Assembly: GCA_024516035.1 (NCBI GenBank)
Contig: CM044961.1
Location: 10,122,094 to 10,186,093 of the forward strand
DNA: 64,000 nt
Direction: 5' to 3'
From: Bactericera cockerelli
Taxonomy: Eukaryota; Arthropoda; Insecta; Hemiptera; Triozidae
Shown here: in pieces, positions 35,116-45,572 of the stretch
Layout of the letters: each line of letters starts with the position of its first letter
Numbering within the stretch: position 1 is the first letter of the stretch
The notes under the pieces: generated by a model
What the model saw: only the letters and a program-made list of their open reading frames with translations
What the model was told of the DNA's origin: nothing
Database searches by the model: none
Program-made: the position numbers and the translations under genes

Positions 35116-35610
35116 AAAAGGATCTGTGGAGGGGGTCGACGAACATTTATAAAAATGTCCTTTCTTGTCAGGATACTAATGTCCTTCATCAATCTCCCGT
35201 CATCTCGCTACATTTTTATATGTAGCAGAAAACGTATACACCATTTTTTCCCCGTTGTTTCTTTTTTTTTTTTTTTTTTTGCTTATTTGAGAGAAAATTT
35301 TCTCTGGGTTTTTGTGTTGTTTTGTTGTGCAGTTTGTCTCTCTCATTTTCCTGTTGTTGTTGTTGTTGATATATCTGTGGTATACTTAGGGTGAAATTAA
35401 TTGACAAAATCGAGTTATTAAGTCAAGTCTTAGCATTGGTTTTCTTCATCTAAGTTCTGTCTGAGACTTAGCGCCACAGAGGTATTAGAAAAACGTCTAT
35501 TAATTCCACCCTTAGAGTTTTAGATTTTTAACAGCCTCTTCCACCCCAAAGATCTATTAATACCTGAAAACACACTATGTCCAGAGGACGTACTCATTTT
35601 CAGTCATTCA
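35116..35610. other. Spacer with T18 run
   Basis: T-rich with a T run at 35263-35280 and a GTT microsatellite at 35352-35367. No gene or repeat family recognised. Confidence 0.5.
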
Positions 35611-35616
35611 TTGATT

Positions 35617-35785
35617 ATAATAATAACACTCTTTAGTGGAAGGTAACCAAGAGGCGAGGTTAATGGATAAAGCATTTTCTACCACCTGACCCTCAGAGTC
35701 TTATTAGTATGTAGTCATATACTCAAATTAATAAGACAAATTCATGTATTGGGTGGGATTCGAACCTACTCTACCTGAATATTCA
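35617..35785 (-). repeat. tRNA-derived SINE family A, head-truncated
   Basis: Plus strand AATAATAACACTCTTTAGTGGAAGGTAACC, GAGGCGAGGTTAATG, CACCTGACCCTCAGAGTCTTATTAG and GGTGGGATTCGAACC is the inverse of the SINE A tail and B box. The 5' half of the tRNA-like head is missing. Confidence 0.8.
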
Positions 35786-35814
35786 ACGTAACCTCAAAAC
35801 AGATAAAACTTTGA

Positions 35815-35985
35815 ATTTGCCCATAATTTTATTTATTTATTATAAACAATTGTATCAAGCTTTATATTTTTACCTACATATTTTTATTACAATGAACAAA
35901 ATAATAAGTTATAAAATTAATATAAACAAAGCCTGATCAAGAGTGGTGATAATGCCTTCGGCATTCTCTTCCACACCATCCTTAT
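35815..35985 (-). repeat. LINE 3'-end family, copy
   Basis: Minus strand: GGTGTGGAAGAGAATGCCGAAGGCATTATCACCACTCTTGATCAGGCTTTGTT ... AAGCTTGATACAATTG ... AATAAATAAATAAAAT. Collinear with 925-1056. It adjoins the SINE A copy at 35617. Confidence 0.7.
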
Positions 35986-35989
35986 CAGC

Positions 35990-36885
35990 AGTAATTACCG
36001 AAGATTTTTGAGTATATGGACGGAGCAGGCCAGAGATTGCTCGACATGAATCATAAAAGCATTGAACTCTACCAAACACCAAACATCTTACATCCGCTAG
36101 GGTGAGGCTCATTAGTTTCACCCCCACCCCTCAGCAACTACCCGGTCACCCTCACCCAAAGCACAGCAACAACATTTTTCTTCACATCCAAAGAGCAAGA
36201 AGAGAAGAACTACTACATCAAGAAAAATGTCTTACCCAGTTCTCCGAGTTCCTTACTAGTTCTGACCAAAAAAAAAAAGGAGTGAGAGAGTTTCTTCTCA
36301 ACTAATATCTAATTTTTCTTTTTCCACCAGTTCAGTTTTTTTTAAAAGTATTTTTCTTTTCTCCGTTCCACCCACCGCTAAATTCTTTCCATCAGTTACC
36401 AACCTTGGCGGAGAGGAGGAAATGTTTGTTCATGATATGATAAATGAGATTTAGGCGAGAAACAAAGGGGAAGAAGAAGAAACAGAAGAACTTGCTGGGA
36501 TAAGAAGAAGAGGATGGTGAAGGACTAAGAGAAAGAGTTGAAGATGAAAACATGAGGCAGAAAAAGAAAGATGGCTGAAACTGCGTAAAGGATGTTATTA
36601 TAATAATTTCGCGGATGTGACAGAGTTTGTTGAAAAATCTGCCCAACCTGGATATTGAACTCAAAATCTCTGGATCATGGGCAGTAACAATCAGTAAAGT
36701 AAGAATACTAAAAAACAAATGGTATCAGAAAAAATTGTTTCCAAAGATTATTACAAAAAAATAAATGTGACAGAATTCACAGTTCAGATCTAATCTAGAT
36801 TGACCTGTAGAATAACTGAAATGGGGCACCTTGAAATGGAAGAAAAAAGGGTAAGCTAGGACGACACACTTAGAGGTTGTGTATG
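35990..36885. other. Spacer with GA-rich patch, weak tRNA-like relic
   Basis: GA/AG-rich around 36415-36580. At 36640-36680 CTGCCCAACCTGGATATTGAACTCAAAATCTCTGGATC resembles an inverted B box of a tRNA-derived SINE. No gene seen. Confidence 0.4.
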
Positions 36886-36889
36886 ATTA

Positions 36890-37075
36890 AAATTGTTAAA
36901 AAAATAATAATAAAAAGATGAATGTTTCATAGCCTTTTTTATTTCGTAGCAATGAAAAAGGAGCTACTGTAGACGCTTGCGGTCTGTGTTGTAGCCTGCC
37001 CATCCCGTAGTATGCCTCCCCTCTGATGGGCGAGAAGTGACACAATACTTCCCATTAGTGCTGGGTCAACAGGTT
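36890..37075 (-). repeat. tRNA-derived SINE family F, headless copy
   Basis: Minus strand: GTTGACCCAGCACTAATGGGAAGTATTGTGTCACTTCTCGCCCATCAGAGGGGAGGCATACTACGGGATGGGCAGGCTACAACACAGACCGCAAGCG, CAGTAGCTCCTTTTTCATTGCTACGAAATAAAAAAGGC, ending in TTATTATTATTTTTTT. It is the uninterrupted reference for the nested copy at 32495-32900. Confidence 0.8.
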
Positions 37076-37084
37076 ATAAAATAA

Positions 37085-37236
37085 GGTGAACAGACCTCAA
37101 TGGCTTGATCAATAAGGCAGGCGGCGATCTTGTGACCTGGAGGTCTGTGATTCAAGTCCCGGTTTCAGCATATATTTAGTAAAGCGAGTGTGAGTAGTTG
37201 TGATATCACGAAAGTGATTGACACAAATATGATAAA
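37085..37236 (+). repeat. tRNA-derived SINE family C
   Basis: CAGACCTCAATGGCTTGATCAATAAGGCAGGCGGCG, B box GGAGGTCTGTGATTCAAGTCCCGG, then GCGAGTGTGAGTAGTTGTGATATCACGAAAGTGATTGACACAAATATGATAAATAATAA. It sits 10 bases after a SINE F copy. Confidence 0.8.
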
Positions 37237-38044
37237 TAATAAGGCTTGGTTACTTTAAGTTAGCTTATGCCTTGCCTGTAGTTTGGGTCTGGCCTAACCT
37301 AACGTAATCCAACCTTATCCTAACCTAATACAGGCGAACTTGTTTATAGAAGACCTCAATTCTAAAGTGACTCTATTTTTTCTCCTATATTCAGGATTCT
37401 CTTGTTTATTTCCTCTATAAGAGTGATAAATAAATCGTTCTCTTATCGATGTTTCTATTATCAAGGTTTGATTGTATAGTTTTTCCTACAAAACAGTTTG
37501 ACCGATAGCATTATTGTAATTATTTAGCTATAGATTATATAAATACATCTTGTAACCGAAAATTGTAAGCCTTTCCCGTGTAGTCCAGGAAAACTAATGT
37601 TCATTTTTTGTCCCTGACGGCACTTTTCAGCCGTCTTGTGTTTATTCAGGGTGTATAAGTTAGGAACGTCTTGAGGGATGGACGCACAGTAGAAGGAGTT
37701 AATGGTTTCCTCAATCAGGTCTGGAAGCAATCAATCCTCAGCCCTTCTTATCCCTCGGGATAACTTTTTTCTTTCGCTTCAGTTTTTTTTCCCTTCTTTT
37801 CCATTTTCTTCGGGACGGCTTAATTTTTCTTCCTTTCTCTCCCATAATTTTTTGTTGATCTCTTTTTTTAGGTGCTTTTTGTGAGGGGTCTGCTTAAGTT
37901 TGCTGTTCTTGAGCGTCTGATTTATTTTTTTTTAAAGGTTTTGAAAATAGGCCTGTTTGAGTAATTAAGGTGTATTAATTAATTTAGTGTTTATCTTTGA
38001 ATGAGGTTAAATTATAAATCACAGATTGAAATCAACCATACGTG

Positions 38045-38700
38045 TAAGGGTTGGTTGGAAGAGGTTACCGCCGGCATTAATCCCGCCTTTTAGTTAGGAC
38101 ATTAGTATTATTTTCTTCTTTATTATTTATAAATGTTAATTTTTGGCCATAAGTTGAGAATCCCTGTATCCTTCAAAAAATACGTTCTTAGTACGCCCCT
38201 ACATCATAAGGGGAAGCTTCCTGCAAAATTTCAAGTCAATCGGCCTAACCGTTTAGGCTCTGCGTTGATTATGAATAAATGTTAATTTTTGGCCATAAGT
38301 TGAGAACCCCTGTTTCCTTCAAAAAATCCGTTCTTAGTACGCCCTTACATCATTAGGAAAAGCTTCTTGCAAAATTTCAAGTCAATCGGCCCAGCCGTTT
38401 AGGCTCTGCGTTGATTATCAATAAATGTTAATTTTTGGCCATAACTTGAGAACCCCTGTTTAATTCAAAAAATCCGTTCTTAGTACGCCCCTACATCATA
38501 AGGGGAAGCTTCCTGCAAAATTTCAAGTCAATCGGCCCAGCCGTTTAGGCTCTGCGTTGATTATGAATGAATGTAAATGGATTTTATATATATAGATTTA
38601 TTTTCGAACCAATTTATCATTTATTAATTTCAAACTATTTTATACTGTAAATATTGTGTACTTTGTCCTTCTAATAAAGCTTGATATAATAATAATAATA
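38045..38700 (+). repeat. LINE 3'-end family split by an insertion
   Basis: The head GGTTGGTTGGAAGAGGTTACCGCCGGCATTAATCCCGCC (38045-38095) and the tail TTCTAATAAAGCTTGATATAATAATAATAATA (38669-38701) belong to the same family as 925-1056, where they are under 140 bases apart. Here about 450 bases of a triplicated 146-bp sequence lie between them. Confidence 0.65.
38131..38600 (+). mobile_element. RTE-like 3' end, three tandem 146-bp copies
   Basis: Copies start at 38131, 38277 and 38423, exactly 146 bases apart. Each reads AAATGTTAATTTTTGGCCATAA, GAGAACCCCTGTTT, AAAAAATCCGTTCTTAGTACGCCC, TACATCATAAGGGGAAGCTTCCTGCAAAATTTCAAGTCAATCGGCCCAGCCGTTTAGGCTCTGCGTTGATTATGAATA. The last ends in TTTTATATATATAGATT. 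The wording 'aaatttcaagtcaatcggcccagccgtttagg' and the ATATAT end are the style of RTE-clade LINE 3' termini of insects. Copies are about 95% alike. A triplicated terminus may reflect template jumping or unequal exchange. Confidence 0.8.
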
Positions 38701-39047
38701 ATATTTCACAACCACCAAATATGCGATCCCTCTCTTCGAGAAGATCGAAATGGATGAAAACAGAAAGGAAGTGTGGAAAATATTGGAGAGAGTATTAAAT
38801 GGAAATATATCACACTAGAAGTGAAATGAGTTTCTATAGAGGAGAGAAGAATAACCTCGGATCAGCTAGCACACAGAATTCGGGGCGGCCAGGGGTGGCG
38901 GTTTCATTGGTGTAAATTTTAAACTTGTAAAGAAGATTCAATTTTTTTTTTAAGTGGTCTGATATAACATCTTAATTTGAAGCTGACAGGAGTTTAGTTC
39001 TTTTAAATATCTACGAATTTATCCTCATCTAATTGAGAACCTAACCT

Positions 39048-39125
39048 TGGTCGCTGGTCTGTTAATCCAAGTAGGGATCCGCTGGTTCGAAACCCACTCA
39101 GTTCAGGAATTTATCTTCATTGATA
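39048..39125 (+). repeat. tRNA-derived SINE family A, head fragment
   Basis: TGGTCGCTGGTCTGTTAATCCAAGTAGGGATCCGCTGGTTCGAAACCCACTCAGTTCAGGAATTTATCTTCATT follows the SINE A head and start of body. Confidence 0.65.
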
Positions 39126-39622
39126 GCCAGCATCACAAGGACATCAATAATTCAATATTGATGATAACTAAACAAACATCACGAACCGCCACTACTTTTA
39201 TTCATTTTTAAAAGGGAAGAAACTGAAAGAGGGAGAGAGAGAGAAATAAAAGCAAGAAAAAAAGCATGTATTTGTCAACGTCACCATGATATACAAAAGA
39301 GAGAGAGAACGAGCGAAAAAAGAAGAAGAAAAATAAACAAAGATGGATGAATTTAGACGAAGAAAAAAGATAAAAAATGAAATAAAAATGTATCCCTGTA
39401 TCAGTTTTTTTTTTCGTTTTGAAAAATGCTGTGAAACCCCCGCCCCAGATAAATGTGCTTTCGAAATAAAGCGTCAAAATGTGTAATGCTTTGGGACGCT
39501 GGGACCTTAATGAAATGCTGAGAGCTTTCAACTCTCTTGCAAGACGTTGTGGGTGGGAAAAGTTTCAGGGTAATTACTGTCATGTCATGGATTAGTATAG
39601 CATAAGTAAAACATAAGCAAAT

Positions 39623-39830
39623 AATAATAATATCGCCTTATTTATACTGCCCGATTAAGACTATTAAAGTCCCATTATTCCAGCAGTAAGCCCAAGACAT
39701 ATTATTATGTGGTAAAAATCCCAATTGGGAGGATAACTTTTCATGTCCCGGCTAGGTTTCGAACCCACGACATGTGGATTCTCTTGGTTCACAGAGTGCC
39801 GCCTTTACCACTGAGCTACCGGGACAGACA
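39623..39830 (-). repeat. tRNA-derived SINE family B
   Basis: Minus strand: GTCCCGGTAGCTCAGTGGTAAAGGCGGCACTCTGTGAACC, B box GTGGGTTCGAAACCTAGCCGGGAC, then TATCCTCCCAATTGGGATTTTTACCACATAATAATATG, GGAATAATGGGACTTTAATAGTC and GCAGTATAAATAAGGCGATATTATTATTA. The acceptor-stem pair GTCCCGG/CCGGGAC is intact. It is followed head-to-tail by a SINE A on the same strand. Confidence 0.85.
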
Positions 39831-39833
39831 TAA

Positions 39834-40078
39834 TAATACTCTTTGGTGGAAGGTAACCACTAGCCGAGGTTAATGCTGAAAGCATTTTCTACCACCTAGG
39901 CGAGGTTAATGCTCAAAGCATTTTCTACCACCTAACCCTCAGAGTCTTATTATTATGTGGTCACAAACACAAATTAATGAGGAAAAATTCATGCACTGGT
40001 TGGGATTCAAACCAACGGATCCCTACGGTATCTGGTTTACCAGACTAGCGCGTTAACCACATGACTGCCAGTGCAATT
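39834..40078 (-). repeat. tRNA-derived SINE family A, complete with internal duplication
   Basis: Minus strand head: CACTGGCAGTCATGTGGTTAACGCGCTAGTCTGGTAAACCAG, B box TTGGTTTGAATCCCAACCAGTGC. The body AACCTCGxCTAGTGGTTACC is present, and the block GCATTAACCTCGCCTAGGTGGTAGAAAATGCTTT is duplicated (39862-39910 region). It ends in CAAAGAGTATTATTA. Confidence 0.85.
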
Positions 40079-40226
40079 GAGTCCTTACTTGAGATCTAGC
40101 AGTTCACCCGTCAAATGTTGGTAATCGGTAAATATTCCCTGCTTCAAATGAAATCAAACGGTTGAGGTAAAATGGATCAGAGATCCTGAGTTCGCAGATT
40201 GGGCAGTATATTGTCACAAAAAAACT

Positions 40227-40457
40227 TTGTTCACTTCGATTGAACATGTAAAAAACAATGCAGGGCATGTTGTGAAAATAGTATCAAAAATGAAGTTTGA
40301 CAAGTACAAACAAATCGCAAATGATTATCGCTTTATGCCCGATGCTATTGAAACCACGGGACCAATTTGCAGAGATTCAATAACTTTGAAGGAGTTGGAA
40401 GAGCGGATAGCGTGTGTGAAAGGAGAGAAGGGAGCAAAAGCAGACCTACCTACCTAA
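40227..40457 (+). pseudogene. Remnant of a retroelement ORF
   Basis: The open frame contains YRFMPDAIETTGPICRDS and LKELEERIACVKGE. Motifs of the form Y-F-P-AIET-GP followed by a helix L-ELxxRIAxxxGE recur near the C-termini of many retroelement-encoded proteins in invertebrate genomes. No start or complete domain is preserved, the upstream sequence is out of frame and the frame ends after 76 codons. I call it a decayed fragment; exact family unresolved. Confidence 0.45.
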
Positions 40458-40543
40458 TTCAAAGAATCAGTTTGGCTGTTCAGGTCGGAAATTTGGCGAG
40501 GTAGTTGGGGACAATGAAGAGGACAGCAGATATGCGGGAGGTG

Positions 40544-40809
40544 TTTTTTTTTTTTTTTTTTTTTTTAAGTGGGGTTTAACGTCGCTTTCAACTGCCATGG
40601 TCATATCACGCGACATCGGGGTGTTAATTGACCCACCCATGAGTGCAGGAAACCTCACAAATTGCTATTCAATTGTCACCCTCAGTCTAACTCGCCGGAA
40701 GTCGCGTTACCGAGATTCTAAAGGAATTTGATTCAACATGCCATCTTACCTGGCTGGATGTCGCTTTACTTCGGTGTTTAAGAACCGTGTATTTAAATAC
40801 ATGACGCTG
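40544..40809 (-). repeat. 5S-rRNA-derived SINE, A-tailed subfamily
   Basis: Plus strand begins with 23 T (40544-40566), TTAAGTGGGGTTTAACGTCGCTTTCAACTGCCATGG, then the inverse of the body (more diverged than at 21282) and TGGATGTCGCTTTACTTCGGTGTTTAAGAACCGTG near the head. It shares the GTGGGGTTTAACG junction with 21282-21575. Confidence 0.8.
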
Positions 40810-40859
40810 TGGGAGTTTATCTATATTAGAATCATTTTAATAATACTTATACATATAAA

Positions 40860-41345
40860 TATATAATATATAATTATATACCTATAATAGTACATATAAT
40901 GTATATTATAAGTTACATGTACATATTTATAATACATGCTCGGTTCTTTTTCCCAGAAGGCGTTGACTAACGACCCAGAGTCTTGGGACTATTTTTAAAA
41001 CGAGTTGTCATGGTAACAACAGCTGTCTTCTCGGGAGACATCTTATTCAATTAGGCGACGCTTTTCTCTGTCCGGAGTGGACATGAAGAATGGGACATGG
41101 AATTCAACTTTGGTCTGTTCCAGGGTCGGTCTCAGAGAAGCTCCATTAGATTGATCTTGTTAATTAATTTGTGTTACATGTTTGTGGTTTATCTCACTTT
41201 TATCGGCGGTTATAATACTTTTATCCAAGCATTGGTAATAGATCTAGTTAAGGCACCAGACTTAACAATAGAAAAATATAGCGCAAAATTCCGTCAATCC
41301 AATCTCACCTAATGCTTGGATTTTTTTTTGTGACACACAATAAGA
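40860..41345. other. Spacer, nothing recognised
   Basis: AT-rich palindromic stretch at 40850-40930 and a 71-codon frame at 41097-41312 without recognisable features. Confidence 0.5.
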
Positions 41346-41385
41346 CGTCTTTGAAAGTTGGGTGGTAGAAATGCTTTTAGGATTA

Positions 41386-41475
41386 AACCGTCACACAACA
41401 CACTCTGATTGGTTATTGCGTTCAAATTAACCAATTAGATGCGATGCGTTGCAACTGTCACACAACACAGTTGAA
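41386..41475. mobile_element. Foldback repeat family J, copy 2
   Basis: AAACCGTCACACAACACACTCTGATTGGTTATTGCGTTCAAATTAACCAATTAG ... CAACTGTCACACAACACAGTTG parallels the centre of 34354-34520 with shorter arms. A SINE A tail scrap (GTTGGGTGGTAGAAATGCTTTTAGGATTAA) lies directly before it. Confidence 0.6.
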
Positions 41476-42122
41476 AGCGAGCTCTGGAGGTTCTGCTGGG
41501 AGTTGTCGGTTGGAAGGTTGTAGGGCGATTTGGGGATTTTGAGATCGAGACTGCTTCCTGGAGTGACGCCTCAGTACCATAAAATCCTCTATGGTGAGAG
41601 TGGAGTGAGATTTCACTGAACTCTGCGGTAAACTTGTCTAATCTAAAGAATGCGGGTTCAAATCCTGACCTAAAAAAAAAAATCAGGCAGATTTTTTTCA
41701 CAATTTTAAACCTTATGTGTTTCAGACTATTTTCGTGCTGATATTATTCTAGGGGAGGTACAATTGTTTTCTTCTTATTATTAACAAAGGTTGTCGAAAA
41801 TATCAGTCGTTTTCTCACAGTCAGTATCTTTAGTGGCCATGCCTACTATGTGATAGAATTCCACAGTGAGACAGAACAATTAATTAGGTCTCAAGTTTCA
41901 GTACCATTTATCTTGCGATCCATATCTTGTACCAGGTGACTTGGTTTAGACCAGACTGGTTCATATTATGTATATTGTTATATCATTCTCATTTGTACAA
42001 CTTAAAACATTATCTCTATATAAAATTATATAAATAAGTCGTTCTACAACTTATGGTTTTATAATATCTTAGTTAGTTAAAATAATCATATCAATGTCTT
42101 AGTTATTAGTTAATTATATAGT

Positions 42123-42270
42123 AAAATAATCACACTCTTTAGTGGAAGTCATGTGATCACAATTTTATAATTATGTGATCACAAACTCAAATTAATGAGG
42201 AAAAATTCATGCACTGGGTGGGATTCGACTCAACGGATCCCTACGCTACCCGGATTACCAGACTAGATCT
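42123..42270 (-). repeat. tRNA-derived SINE family A, partial
   Basis: Plus strand: AATAATCACACTCTTTAGTGGAAG, then an internal deletion, ATTATGTGATCACAAACTCAAATTAATGAGGAAAAATTCATGCACTGGGTGGGATTCGACTCAACGGATCCCTACGCTACCCGGATTACCAGACTAG. Confidence 0.8.
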
Positions 42271-42299
42271 TCCATAAAATGGAGATTGTTTACGTCAAT

Positions 42300-42600
42300 G
42301 ATGAGGACGAAAGTGAGTGAAGGAGAAACTGAAAGGAACGAAAAGAGATAGAAAAAGGCCAAGGACAGAATGAGAGGGAAATAGTGAGAGATATTGAGAT
42401 AAAGTATGAAAAGAAAAGGTAGGGAAAATGATAAGTGAAAACTGACAAGTTTAGTAATTAGAAGAGTAGAAGTGAAAAGAGGAGTAGGAGGAGAAAGAGT
42501 GGGAGGAGTAGGGGTAGGAAGATAAGAAGGAGGGAAAGAAGAGTAGGAGTGAAAGGAGCCAGAGGAGGTAGAAAGAGGGGAAGAGTAGCTTTCAAGTTTT
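42300..42600. repeat. GA/AG-rich degenerate simple sequence
   Basis: Purine-rich on plus with AGGAG and AGAGG units; no gene. Confidence 0.7.
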
Positions 42601-42646
42601 CCAGGTACCTTGATCTCTCACACCTCCCTTAATTTTTTTGAGAATA

Positions 42647-42814
42647 CAGGGTGGGTCAACATTTCATTCACTTCGAGTTGTGTTCGAGATTCTGAGTACT
42701 AACCCGTGTGTGCTGAGGGATTTTAAAACTTTGACTTGTGTTGTGAAAATATTTGCACCACAACGCCATTCGGATTTCCACCACAACGCCGAAAAGGAAT
42801 CAAACAGCGCCCTG
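42647..42814. mobile_element. Possible small TA-flanked MITE, 168 bp
   Basis: Starts CAGGGTGGGTCAAC after TA (42645-42646) and ends GCGCCCTG before TA (42815-42816). The ends are imperfect inverses (CAGGGxGxGT). Inside, CACCACAACGCC occurs twice within 30 bases (near 42754 and 42779). Short inverted ends make this tentative. Confidence 0.35.
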
Positions 42815-42819
42815 TAAAT

Positions 42820-43920
42820 GAGAAAATCACAACGAATACAATACAATGTACATACATGTACCTAGTGTTTGAATGAATCTCGAATATATACTTGTCTTGC
42901 AAGAATATTGACCTGGAAAATGATATTAGTAACAATATCAGTTTCCAGATTGTCCTTAATTGTGGTCTTTTTGATTTCAGAATAATTGTGCTTTTTTAAA
43001 TAGAAATAATAATATTAAAAACCGCAGAAGAAAATGATAATTCTAAATCTGAAGTATTGAATTTCAAGAACTTCATACTGTGCTTTCATTATAAAACTCA
43101 TAAATAAAAGCAATAAGAAAGCCACAGAGGAAACTGTTACTGCTATTGTTTCTGTTGGAAAATCACAGAACACTGTCGTCCCTGTTTTCTGCTGATCTCT
43201 TGAACATGTTTCCCTTCTCAAGCTTTTCCTCTTCTCAAATCCAAATACCAAAGCCATTGAAGTCGCGTGTCAAGGCTTTTGTTGAGATTTTCTCAAGGAA
43301 TTCAAATTCGGTGGGATCCATCTTACTTCGAGGAAATGAAAACAAGAACAAAGCCACGCACCACCCTTGACGCAAACAGAAAAACACCGAAAAGCTTTTC
43401 AGCAGGGAAACGCAGGAGAAATTCCACTTTTTTTTCCTCTATCCTTCACAAAAGAAAATCAAGAAAATGAAAACATTAGGTGAAAAGAAGTTGAAAGGGG
43501 GAGAAAGGGGGAGAAAGGAGAGTAGGAGCAGCAGGGAGGCAGAGAAAGGAGTTGGAGATGATTTATTGTGCTTTTGTCTTCACCGTGAAATGAGGAAATC
43601 AAGAGAGAAGAAATGGGACAAGAGGAGAATGAGGAACTCGAGGATGACGAATAAGAAGAGAAGGATGAAGTTGAAGAAAAAGAAGATGAAGGAATTGGAG
43701 ATTAAAAGGAAGATAAAGAGGAATTGGTGAAGAAATAGGAATAAAAAAATAGAAAGAAAAGAATATGAAAGAATAGAAGGTGAATGAAAATTGGAAGAAG
43801 TGAAAGAAATAGGAGGTAAAAAGGTAGGTAGATAAAGGAGAGGGAGCAATTGGTAAATAATAATAATAACAACTTTGTGTGTTTTCGTTTAACTTTAAAA
43901 GATTTTGTCACCGTCTATCT
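42820..43920. other. Spacer, purine-rich in its second half
   Basis: 43470-43860 is A/G-rich and yields K/E/R-rich frames on plus and F/L-rich frames on minus. No domain recognised. Confidence 0.5.
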
Positions 43921-43927
43921 CCTATTA

Positions 43928-44330
43928 AATACATAATTGAATGGGTGAGTAGAAGAACCAGGAATGTCAAAAATCGATTTTTTTTTCTTCGTAGAATAAG
44001 AAGGAATATACTCTTTTCTATCATCTCTGTGAATATGAAGGAGAAATACCCCTTAAAAGTATAATTTTTTTCGATTTGAAAGTGGGGGAAGCAGAAAAAA
44101 AATCTGATGTAAAATGAGGAAAGTAACAAAATCACTGACCACTTTTGCTAGAGTTATTAGTACCTAGTTGTGAGAATCTTGTCGAATAACAAGGAATGTA
44201 AAATTTAATTTTATTATACTCATTAGCATCAGGAAAGCAAAAATAAGACAAATCTTATTTTTGCTTTCCTGAAAAGTCGATTTTTGACATTCCTGGTTCT
44301 TCTACTCACCCATTCAATTATGTAATTTTT
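43928..44330. mobile_element. Foldback element with 52-bp arms and an internal hairpin
   Basis: The left arm (43928-43981, ATACATAATTGAATGGGTGAGTAGAAGAACCAGGAATGTCAAAAATCGA) is mirrored by the right arm (44276-44330) with about one mismatch. Immediately inside the right arm, AGGAAAGCAAAAATAAGA (44231-44248) and its exact inverse TCTTATTTTTGCTTTCCT (44253-44270) form an 18-bp hairpin with a 4-base loop. No coding capacity. Target duplication is not obvious. Confidence 0.85.
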
Positions 44331-45528
44331 AGAAACAAAGAGGAAAGTGAAGAATATGAAGCAAAATAAGCTAAGAAAAATAGGAAAGATTTGAAAGAAA
44401 AAGAAGCGAAAAGGAAGTTCTATTTCTAGATGATATTCGTGATGGAGATAACAGGAAAGAAAGAGAAAAGTAAGAAAGAGAAGGAAAAAGCAAGAATTAG
44501 CAAGACGAAGAAGAGGTGATAGCATTAAAAGGAAAAAGAAGATATAGTGAAAAGAATAGCTGATGATGATGGAGCTTTGAAAAGATTTCCTCTAAGCAGA
44601 CAAGACAAAGAGAATAGCACGTGAGTTTAACACCAAAGTGAGAATAAAGTGAGATATGGATAAAAAATGTGATGGTAAAGAGAATAAAGGAAATTTTAAA
44701 CAATGTGCGAGAAACAAAGGTAGTGTAAAAATCACTATTAAAAAATATAAAGCTTTTATTTTAGCTTCAGTGTATAGTAAGTAGTAACATTGTATGATAG
44801 AAAAGTTGAATATAATAGCTTTCACTGTCTGCTTAGTACTTATTAATGAGGAAAGAAGAAGTGGGTTCATTTAATATTGAACCTGTGACCTCTAGATTAG
44901 ACCGGCACCTTGACCAGTGAGACTGACTAAAGACTACCAGGACTGAGTTAATATAAATGAAAGATAAAAGACACAATTGAGATGATAGAAACAGAAAACA
45001 AGAGAGTTTTTAAAGAACTATTATGCTTAACCCCAAATTGCGGGGAAAGAGAAAGTGAATAGTGAGATAGAGAACAAAGTACAAACAAGTCAGAGACTGA
45101 AAATTTCACTATCTCCTTTCTTTCCAATTTGAAATTTTAGTGAAAATCCCCTTCACAAAATTTTCAACAAGGGAAACTTTGAGTACAAAAAATTGGGAGG
45201 GATTTTTTGAACTTTCATAAACAATTAAGAGATCATAAATCTTGCGGGAAAATTTCATCTCGCAGTCTTGTTTTTGTTGTTCTGAAATTTTGAACATTGT
45301 TGGTATCGTGAAGACGTGGATCCCTACCTGGTACCTTCCCAAAAAGCTCCCAAAAATTAATAAATAGCTTAGGAGGTATTTTTTCCAATGTAAATAATTA
45401 TAATAAATAAAGATTATTCTTAAATTCAATTCAATTCAATTCCCTCCTGATTGGAGATCTATTTTGCATTGTTTAATATAGGTGTCTACGTATAAATTTG
45501 AAGTTTAATTATATAAACTTTATGGTAG
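44331..45528. other. Purine-rich spacer with tRNA-like relic
   Basis: Purine-rich to 44700, then AT-rich. 44868-44940 reads on minus as a worn tRNA-like head (CTCACTGGTCAAGGTGCCGGTCTAATC, GAGGTCACAGGTTCAATATT). The open frame 45109-45429 on minus has no known features. Confidence 0.45.
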
Positions 45529-45572
45529 AAATGCTGAGTCACGGTGACGCCATCCTATGATGATGATGATGA
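45529..45572 (-). repeat. Family I, truncated copy
   Basis: Minus strand ATCATCATCATCATCATAGGATGGCGTCACCGTGACTCAGCAT matches the start of the 47608 copy (CATCATCATCATAGGGTGGCGTCATCGTGAAAG). Confidence 0.5.
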
